A stretch of DNA of 7,324 nt from Bacteroidota bacterium (GTDB taxonomy: Bacteria > Bacteroidota > Bacteroidia > Cytophagales > Cyclobacteriaceae), in NCBI GenBank assembly GCA_023417065.1, contig JAEZGH010000034.1, forward strand, positions 1 to 7,324, in the 5' to 3' direction. The position numbers and the translations under genes were made by a program. Below, piece by piece: positions 1 to 5,800 of the stretch. Every line of letters begins with the position of its first letter. The first letter of the stretch is position 1. A model generated the notes under the pieces. The model ran no database searches, was not told the origin of the DNA, and saw nothing but the letters and a program-made list of their open reading frames with translations.

Positions 1-224
1 TCCGTGTTTGATGTAAACGTTGAGTCTTCATTGAATCGAATAAGTTGGACAGGATCAGATGGCACTTCTTCTACAACATAACGGTCTCCGGGGGAGTATC
101 CCCGCTCGAACAATTGCCAGCTGCCGATAATGTTTGGAGCTGCTGACTCATCTTTTCGCCCTTCTGGGTTACAGCCTAACAGGAAGGCAAATGCAAGTGC
201 GAGGTAAATCGGGAAATATCGCAT
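1..224 (-). CDS. Lipocalin-like lipoprotein, N-terminal part (runs off left edge)
   Basis: Reading the minus strand from the ATG at 224 gives 74 codons without a stop up to the window edge, so the C-terminus is missing. The N-terminus is a lipoprotein signal peptide: a short n-region (MRYFP), a hydrophobic stretch at residues 6-16 and the lipobox LLGC with the lipidated cysteine at C18. A short polar linker (about residues 19-30) follows. Then comes NIIGSWQLFERGYSPG (31-46), which resembles the opening strand and GxW motif of lipocalin-like domains in Bacteroidota lipoproteins. The protein should be exported and membrane-anchored; the ligand is unknown. No other in-frame start lies close upstream and no clear ribosome binding site is visible. 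It is divergent from the GyrI-like gene, with 87 bp between the two starts. The lipoprotein call is firm, the lipocalin fold fairly likely, and the function unknown. Confidence 0.8.
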   Translation of the reverse strand, partial: MRYFPIYLALAFAFLLGCNPEGRKDESAAPNIIGSWQLFERGYSPGDRYVVEEVPSDPVQLIRFNEDSTFTSNT

Positions 225-311
225 CGTGTGTTTATGCTGAGGAGATAAAACTTTCTGCCAGTTGCTGACATACTGTTGTCACGGGGTGGTTGTTACTTTG
301 GGAAAAAAGCT

Positions 312-761
312 ATGATGATTGTAACGATCCAGCCCATCAACTTCATTTATTTTGTGGCCGAACCGATTTGCGACGATTCTTCTGCCATTCTTAGGATGGC
401 AGATCAACTTTATCGGGAGGCATACGACTGGCGCATGCCGGCATGCGGCGCGATTCAATGCCACTATCAGAAGGATCCACTTAATGTTCACTCGCCCCGG
501 TTTAACATAGCCCTTCCTGTTCAATCGTTCGCCGGGAATTACGATGGAGTTTGTCATTTCAAACGCACTGATCTGTACAGGTGTGTCTTGACGGTACATC
601 ACGGGCCGTTGACGTTGCTGGCGGAAGCCCGCAGGAAGTTGACGGAATCTGCGCTGTGTGATGGTTTATGTCTGAGTCATAATGACCGCGACGTTCAAGT
701 AGTGTTTGATGTACAAGATCCTTCCGCAAATATTACCATGGTTCAGGTAGGAGTTGCCTGA
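312..761 (+). CDS. GyrI-like (AraC effector-binding fold) small-molecule-binding protein
   Basis: This is a 149-residue protein made only of a GyrI-like domain, without a DNA-binding part. Visible family features are an opening beta strand (IVTIQPINFIYF, 3-14), a helix ending in LYREAYDW (33-40), GAIQCHY (46-52), the strand FNIALPV (64-70), YDGVCHFKRT (77-86), the HHGPL turn (96-100) and the closing strand ANITMVQVGV. Members of this superfamily bind amphipathic or drug-like ligands, either as the sensor part of AraC/MerR regulators or as free proteins; some hydrolyse or sequester their ligand. The ligand cannot be read from sequence. The start is taken as the first ATG of a tandem pair (312 and 315); a TTG at 276 would add 12 residues that do not look like the family. 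A weak promoter-like TTACTTTG (293-300) lies just upstream. The protein is cytoplasmic, as no signal peptide is present. Confidence 0.78.
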   Translation: MMIVTIQPINFIYFVAEPICDDSSAILRMADQLYREAYDWRMPACGAIQCHYQKDPLNVHSPRFNIALPVQSFAGNYDGVCHFKRTDLYRCVLTVHHGPLTLLAEARRKLTESALCDGLCLSHNDRDVQVVFDVQDPSANITMVQVGVA

Positions 762-809
762 GCTAACGAAACTTTCCGACCATGTTCATTTGTTTTGATT
801 ACGTCCTGC

Positions 810-829
810 ACAACGTACGCGCTACGTGT
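810..829. repeat. Imperfect inverted repeat between the GyrI-like and SRPBCC genes
   Basis: ACAaCGTA (810-817, one bulged A) faces TACGTGT (823-829) across the 5-nt loop CGCGC. It lies 49 bp after the GyrI-like stop codon and about 55 bp before the SRPBCC start, in an otherwise featureless 123-bp gap. It could be an operator or a weak hairpin. It lacks an adjacent T-tract, so it is not a good intrinsic terminator; the nearest T-run is at 855-861. Confidence 0.3.
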
Positions 830-884
830 ATTGGGCGGATCTAACGAATGACTGCTTTTTTATAAGAATTGTCATTCTACGCCC

Positions 885-1391
885 ATGAGAAGATTATTAC
901 TTTTAGCAGGAACAGTGACGGCCGCCTTTGTCGGCTGGATACTATTGATGAATCCCGAATTGTTAAATCAACGCATGAAGCAGAAAGGTATATCCACTTT
1001 TCAGGAAAGCAGTGTTCAGATTGGTGTGCGAAGAACATATCCTGTTTCGCTTCAGGAGGCCTGGTCCTACCTACTTTCTCCGAGTGGGGTTCGGACGTGG
1101 CTAGGTGTGGAGGATTTTCAACCCTCACCCGGTAAATCGTTCACAAACGACCTCGGCCAGGGCGAAATCAAAATCATAAAAGAGCTTTCTCATATTCGTA
1201 TGGTGTGGAAAAGGCACGATTGGAATGAGTTCTCAAGCCTGCAGATTCGTGTGTTTCGCGCGGATCATGGCACAACGGTGAGCTTCCACCAGGAGAAAAT
1301 CGCAAATGAAGCAGCCCGTGCTGAAATGGTGCGGCATTGGGAGCAGGTTCTCGACGAGATTGCAGAGAATTTCCAGGTTTCCCGTAACTAG
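885..1391 (+). CDS. SRPBCC / AHSA1-like domain protein with possible N-terminal membrane anchor
   Basis: This 168-residue protein has a hydrophobic N-terminal segment (about residues 4-21) preceded by two arginines, then a single START/Bet v1-type domain from about residue 43 to 163. Family-like features are the first strand and helix (VRRTYPVSLQEAWSYLL, 48-64), the following TWLG (71-74), the central strands around IRMVWKRHDW, and the closing TTVSFHQEKI with a C-terminal helix (EMVRHWEQVLDEIAENF). This matches the AHSA1-like branch of the SRPBCC superfamily, whose members bind hydrophobic ligands or partner proteins in a deep cavity; the ligand here is unknown. The start is uncertain: ATGs at 948 (M22) and 975 (M31) would remove the hydrophobic segment and give a soluble protein of more usual length. 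The stop is followed at once by an AT-rich hairpin. Confidence 0.75.
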   Translation: MRRLLLLAGTVTAAFVGWILLMNPELLNQRMKQKGISTFQESSVQIGVRRTYPVSLQEAWSYLLSPSGVRTWLGVEDFQPSPGKSFTNDLGQGEIKIIKELSHIRMVWKRHDWNEFSSLQIRVFRADHGTTVSFHQEKIANEAARAEMVRHWEQVLDEIAENFQVSRN

Positions 1392-1416
1392 AAATTGAAA
1401 CTACTTTTTTCAATTT
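1392..1416 (+). terminator. AT-rich hairpin directly after the SRPBCC stop codon
   Basis: AAATTGAAA (1392-1400) and TTTCAATTT (1408-1416) form a perfect 9-bp stem with a 7-nt loop, starting on the base after the stop codon at 1389-1391. It may end transcription of the SRPBCC gene. The stem is AT-only except for one G-C pair, and the T-run sits in the loop and 3' arm instead of after it, so it is an atypical intrinsic terminator. It could instead protect the mRNA 3' end. Confidence 0.35.
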
Positions 1417-1452
1417 GGGAATTTGTCATCCATTATAACCCCATTTTTTGCA

Positions 1453-1470
1453 TGAAAATCCCGATTTTCA
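1453..1470. repeat. Perfect 7-bp inverted repeat upstream of the tail-anchored protein gene
   Basis: TGAAAAT (1453-1459) and ATTTTCA (1464-1470) are exact reverse complements separated by CCCG. The hairpin lies 53 bp before the ATG at 1524, after a run of six T at 1444-1449. Position and symmetry would suit an operator or a leader hairpin, but with AT-rich sequence it could also be chance. Confidence 0.3.
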
Positions 1471-1523
1471 CAGTTTACGGCAGTCCGGCACGATAATTCC
1501 ATTTACTCCCGCGTTGCCTCCTC

Positions 1524-2048
1524 ATGGGCACGCCAACGGTTATGGAAAATTTGGTTTATTCCCTGGACGACAAGATCGATTACTATCTGCACAAGATTGC
1601 AATCGCCCCCAGTTTGACGCTGGATCCGCTGGTCCTGTACGAAGTTCGGGTGCTCGACGAGGATACGTGCTTCATCGATCAGATTATGGTTGAAAAAGGC
1701 CTGATAAAAATTGACCGGGGCGACCGCGTGATTACGAGCAAAGGGCTTGAAATTTCAAATTTCGGCGGTTGGTATATGTATCAGAAGCTCCTTCGCAAAG
1801 AAAGCCAGCGCCGTTTTCTTGAATCTGACCATAACCTCAGGAAGTTTCAGCGGGAAAACGTTACGCTGAGGAAGAAGCTCGAAGATGCAGAACGCGCCCT
1901 TCAGGCGCTCATCCAAAAGGAGCAGACAAGTCAATTGATTGTTAAGAATCTCATCCAACAAAATCGTTCCGGCCGGCTGATTACATTCCTTGCAGGAGCA
2001 GTTTTGGGAGCCCTTGCGACAGCCATTGGCTGGCTCATATTAGGTTAG
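1524..2048 (+). CDS. Uncharacterised winged-helix-like, coiled-coil, C-terminally membrane-anchored protein
   Basis: I do not recognise a named family. The protein has 174 residues if it starts at 1524, or 168 from the ATG at 1542 (MENLVYSL), which may be the true start. Three parts are visible. Residues 7-86 are a small domain with a pattern like a winged helix: a helix around residues 33-44, a helix with FIDQIMVEKGLI (50-61), then a wing-like hairpin IDRGDRVITSKGLEIS (63-78) and a GGW motif (81-83). Residues 87-150 are highly charged and heptad-like, predicting a coiled coil. Residues 152-174 are a hydrophobic helix with small residues (LAGAVLGALATAIGWLILG) that reaches the C-terminus, as in tail-anchored proteins. 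The topology would place the N-terminal domain and coiled coil in the cytoplasm. There is no signal peptide. The response regulator gene starts 99 bp downstream on the same strand. The winged-helix reading is by pattern only. Confidence 0.7.
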   Translation: MGTPTVMENLVYSLDDKIDYYLHKIAIAPSLTLDPLVLYEVRVLDEDTCFIDQIMVEKGLIKIDRGDRVITSKGLEISNFGGWYMYQKLLRKESQRRFLESDHNLRKFQRENVTLRKKLEDAERALQALIQKEQTSQLIVKNLIQQNRSGRLITFLAGAVLGALATAIGWLILG

Positions 2049-2147
2049 CCATTTACCCCTCCGGAAAGTTTACATAAAAATTGCCCGTTCCGGTCAGATC
2101 GTTCCGGCGGCACGTGATTATTAATATCTTCACGGAAAAGATTCAGC

Positions 2148-2534
2148 ATGGTCATTCTAATTGTTGATGACGACGCGGAAGATATTGAACTGTTCGGTCA
2201 GGCAGTAAACGAAGTCGACCCGTCGATCACGTGTGTGGAGGCATACAATGGTCTGGAGGCTCTGAAAGTGCTCAAGCGAAATTCGTTTCTTCCGGATTTT
2301 ATCTTTCTGGATATCAATATGCCATTGATGAACGGAAGGAGGTGCCTTGAGGAAATAAAGAAGGACGACGTGTATAGGTCAATACCGGTAATTATATATT
2401 CAACAACAAGCGATGAACGTCAAATCCAGGAGTGCCGCGAACTTGGTGCAGATTTTTTGACCAAGCCGGATAGTTTCGATGTGCTCATAACATCGCTGCG
2501 ACGAATACTCAAGGTGAATCCTGTTAAGAAGTAG
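2148..2534 (+). CDS. Single-domain response regulator (CheY/Rcp1-like receiver)
   Basis: The 128-residue protein is a lone receiver domain with no output domain. The phosphorylation site is complete: the acidic cluster D7-D8-D9 after the first strand (VILIVDD), the phospho-accepting D55 in FIFLDINMP, the switch hydroxyl S85/T86 in VIIYSTTS and K106 followed by P107 in FLTKP. The spacing, with an acidic loop after strand 1 (AEDIE) and a length near 130-145 residues, resembles the Rcp1-type single-domain regulators common in Bacteroidota, which receive phosphate from hybrid or phytochrome-like kinases and act through protein contacts or as phosphate relays. The ATG at 2148 starts the first strand almost directly, so no longer start is needed. 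Its partner is not identified; the large kinase 327 bp downstream is a candidate by position only. Confidence 0.93.
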   Translation: MVILIVDDDAEDIELFGQAVNEVDPSITCVEAYNGLEALKVLKRNSFLPDFIFLDINMPLMNGRRCLEEIKKDDVYRSIPVIIYSTTSDERQIQECRELGADFLTKPDSFDVLITSLRRILKVNPVKK

Positions 2535-2538
2535 TAAC

Positions 2539-2557
2539 ATTCAACACGAATACCTAC
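2539..2557 (+). repeat. Direct repeat copy 1 with ATTC-N5-GAAT dyad
   Basis: ATTCAACACGAATACCTAC starts 4 bp after the response regulator stop codon. It matches the copy at 2718-2736 at 15 of 19 positions, and the shared part includes an ATTC-N5-GAAT inverted repeat of the kind bound by dimeric regulators. Confidence 0.4.
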
Positions 2558-2717
2558 GATAATATTTTATCCAAGCACACTGTGAAAAGTACTGTTAATT
2601 CCAGTCAACCCAATCGCTGTGTTGGGCCCTTTCTCCTTCTGAACGTGTCATCTGCAAGCTCCTACACAAGGCGAACTTCTCTTGAAATGGTGCCTACTTC
2701 AGTGTAAGAATATTTTC

Positions 2718-2736
2718 ATTCTGCACGAATATCTGC
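2718..2736 (+). repeat. Direct repeat copy 2 with ATTC-N5-GAAT dyad
   Basis: ATTCTGCACGAATATCTGC is the second copy, 179 bp downstream of the first in the same orientation and 126 bp before the putative TTG start at 2862. The core CACGAATA is identical in both copies. A further AGAAT/ATTCT inverted repeat (2707-2711 and 2718-2722) overlaps its left end. Confidence 0.4.
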
Positions 2737-2759
2737 AAACAGTTTTCAACATCTCTTTT

Positions 2760-2808
2760 ACCTTACAAACCTGCAGGGAGGGAGTGGGTAGTTGGCTAGA
2801 GGTAAGGT
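2760..2808. repeat. 7-bp inverted repeat enclosing a G-rich segment
   Basis: ACCTTAC (2760-2766) and GTAAGGT (2802-2808) are exact reverse complements. Between them lie the 8-bp palindrome CCTGCAGG (2770-2777) and a run of three GGG blocks plus one GG (2776-2778, 2780-2782, 2786-2788, 2794-2795). The element overlaps the possible -33 box of the kinase promoter. It may be an operator or DNA/RNA structure; this is inference from symmetry alone. Confidence 0.3.
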
Positions 2809-2861
2809 TATGTTTTTGATTATATTTAGCATGACCCCACGACTAACCACTGGCAACCAAG

Positions 2862-5800
2862 TTGAACGCTGCGGCAAATAGCTTCTACAGGTATCCGGAA
2901 TGGATTGCCGGACGAGCCGATATTGAATCCAGACCTTTGATACGCTTTTGTACGTTTCTAAGGTGTTGGTTTACTATCTGTTTGGTCGCCATTCTTACGA
3001 CTGTTGCCGGCAATGTATGTTCAGGGCAGAATTATTCCAGTTTTCGAAAGCTTAGTATTCAGGATGGCCTGTCGCACAACACGGTAAAGTGTATCCTTAA
3101 GGATCGCCAAGGATTCCTCTGGTTTGGTACCGACGATGGCCTCAACAGGTTTGACGGTTATCGTTTCCACACATATAAGTCAGATGGACGCGACTCTTCA
3201 ATGCTGATAAACGATGGCATCAACTGCCTGTTTGAAGATCGGACCGGCACGTTATGGGTTGGTACCAATGGAGGTGGCCTCAGCCGTTACATCCCTGAGT
3301 CAGATACCTTTGAACATTTTTTTCAGTCAGATTCAGTCGGCGGACTTTCCAACAATGGTATTACCGCTATCGCTGAAGACAGCAAAGGCAATTTAATCAT
3401 TGGCACCTACTGGGGTCTCAGTGTTTTCAACATTGAACGTACATTCTTCCGGAAGTTCTATAGTTCAAATTTTGAACATTCTCTTTCGCATAACTCCATC
3501 ACTGCGGTGGTGGTTGATAAGCATGACAACGTCTGGGTTGGAACGCGCGAGAACGGACTAAATTATGTGGATCTTACTAACGACCTGGTAACCCGGCATC
3601 GCTACGGACCGGAACCTGGCAAGATCAGTGGAGATCACATCAATTCGCTTCTTATTGACGGCGACGGGACGTTGTGGGTAGGCACCCACCGGGGTATCGA
3701 CAAGCTCGTGGGAGATCAGTTTGTGCACTGCTTTCCTTCAACTGAGGCAAAACGACAGGCCCCCTTCTCTATCAGCATGTTTCGGGAGGGCGAACTACTG
3801 GTAGCTATCGAAAATGAAGGAATAAAAAGACTTAAGACCAACACCTGCAGTCTGGCCGACTTCATGCCCGACGACGACATGTTGTTTGCGAATGCCAAGA
3901 CGCCATTAAGTATCTATAAAGACAACGCCGATATTATCTGGATGGGAACAACTACCGGAGGCGTCTTATATGTAGACACGAATGAAGCTCCTTTTCAGTA
4001 TCAGAAGACACGGCATACACTGGTCAATGCGTTTATCGAAGACAATGGACTAATCTGGGTCGGCACGGATGGTGGAGGTATTGAAGGTTACTCGATTGAA
4101 AAGGGCGAGCTGTCAGGCAAAGTTCCGCATGTGAAGCTGAACAATGACGTCGTTGTTACCATGTACCGCGACAGCAAAGACCGGATATGGGTTGGTACCT
4201 ATGGCGGTGGAGCCAACGTGTATGATACGAGGACAGGCTCATGGACTTATCATACTACACGCTCGAGCCATCCTATCAGCAATAATCTGATTTATTCATT
4301 TGTAGAAGACCTGCAGGGGCGAATCTGGGTCGGAACGCTTGGTGGTGGTATCAACAGAATCGATCTGGATGCCGGTTACGTAAATTTATTTAAGTACGAT
4401 TACAACACTCCCGGAAGTATCGCCAATGACTACATAAGCGCACTCGCGCGCGATCACAACGGAAGAATCTGGATTGGAACGTTTGGCGGTGGGGTTAGTT
4501 ATTACGAGGAGACTTCAAATAATTTTGTCCAGCTTAACTATCAACGCAACAAGCTGGGTGGTGATTTGGTGTCATGTCTATATGTTGACCGTAAGAACAG
4601 GTTATGGGTTGGAACAATGGGCGGTGGCATCAGTGTGCTGCACCCTTCGTCCACTGAGTTTGAAACGTTTCGCGAGTCGGATGGTCTGCTAAATAATTTT
4701 ATTCATGCTATCCGCGAAGACAAGACGGGACATCTTTGGATCAGCAGTAACCTTGGTCTGAGTAAGTTTGACTATGAGCGACGCCGCTTTACAAACTTCG
4801 ACGGACTGGCAGGTTCAGGGTTCCGCCGTGGCGCGTCGCTGCGCGCCTCCGATGGATCTATGTTTTTCGGTGGCTTGAGTGGATTCAACCGATTCTCTCC
4901 CGATAGTGTCAGGAGCAATCCGCACATTCCCCCCGTTGTTATTACGGGGCTGCAAATTTTTAATAAGCCGGTGTCGCACCTCTCCGAAAACAGTCCGATT
5001 TCAAGTAACATAATTACAGCGGATAAAGTCGTCCTCAACTATGATCAGTCAATGATTACGTTTGAATTTGCCGCCTTGAACTATACGCTGCCGCAGAAGA
5101 ATATCTACGCGTTCAAGATGGAGGGGTTCGACAAGGACTGGAACCATGTGGGCGAAGAGCGAAGGGCTACGTATACTAATCTGGATCCCGGAGAATATAC
5201 ATTCCGTGTGATTGCGGCCAATAACGATGGACTTTGGAATGAAGAAGGTGCTTTTATACGCGTGGTGGTAAAACCGCCCTTCTGGAAAACGTGGTGGTTC
5301 CGGATGCTGTTGATGTTGATCATATCAGGCGGTGTTCTCCTCCTTGTCAGGATCAAGGTCAGAAACTATGCTGAGCAAACCGCTACGCTGGAACGCGTGG
5401 TACAGGATCGCACGCGTGAAGTCATAGCGCAGAAAGAGCAGCTCGAGATTCAGGCGAAAGACCTTCTGACGCTTAATGAAGAGCAGCAGGCGCTGAATGA
5501 AGAACTTCAGTCACTTAACGAAGAGCTTCAGGCGAAGACCGGGTATCTGGAAACGTTGAACAAGGAACTGGAAGAGCAACGGGAAGAGACAAACCGGAAG
5601 CGCGAGGAGGCAGAGGAAGCCCGTCAGGAGGCAGAGCGCGCGAATCAGGCAAAGAGCATCTTCCTTGCTACGATGAGCCATGAGATTCGTACGCCGATGA
5701 ATGGCGTTCTTGGAATGACTTCACTTCTCGCGGAAACCAACCTTACCCCGGAGCAACGTGAATACGCCGAGAGTATACTGCTAAGCGGAGAAACGCTGCT

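Larger units (their letters stand above)
2535..2861. other. Non-coding leader/spacer between response regulator and sensor kinase
   Basis: There is no convincing gene in these 327 bp. An ATG at 2831 opens only a 16-codon reading frame that ends at 2879-2881. The stretch holds a 19-bp imperfect direct repeat (2539-2557 and 2718-2736), a 7-bp inverted repeat (2760-2766 and 2802-2808) enclosing a G-rich segment, and promoter-like sequence near its end. Candidates against the Bacteroidota consensus (TTG ... TAnnTTTG) are TTG at 2792-2794 followed after 16 bp by TGTTTTTG (2811-2818), and TATATTTA at 2821-2828. Each has one mismatch in the -7 element and imperfect spacing, so neither is called firmly. 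Confidence 0.6.

Noticed and set aside
279..602. Reverse-strand open frame of 107 codons opposite the GyrI-like gene
   Set aside because: The plus strand carries a recognisable GyrI-like domain; the reverse product has no signal peptide, domain or motif.
869..1135. Plus-strand frame of 88 codons overlapping the SRPBCC gene
   Set aside because: It is a different frame over a clear SRPBCC coding region and ends inside it; its composition is not protein-like.
1448..1693. Plus-strand frame of 81 codons overlapping the start of the tail-anchored protein
   Set aside because: It is out of frame with the longer, structured protein at 1524-2048, begins with TTG and shows no domain.
2831..2881. Small ATG-started frame of 16 codons before the kinase
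   Set aside because: It overlaps the kinase start in another frame and has no ribosome binding site. A leader peptide role is conceivable but nothing in the sequence supports it.
3120..4620. Recurring DNA words such as GGTTGGTACC and GGNGGTGG
   Set aside because: They are explained by repeated codons for the WVGT and GGG motifs of the propeller blades, not by a separate DNA repeat.
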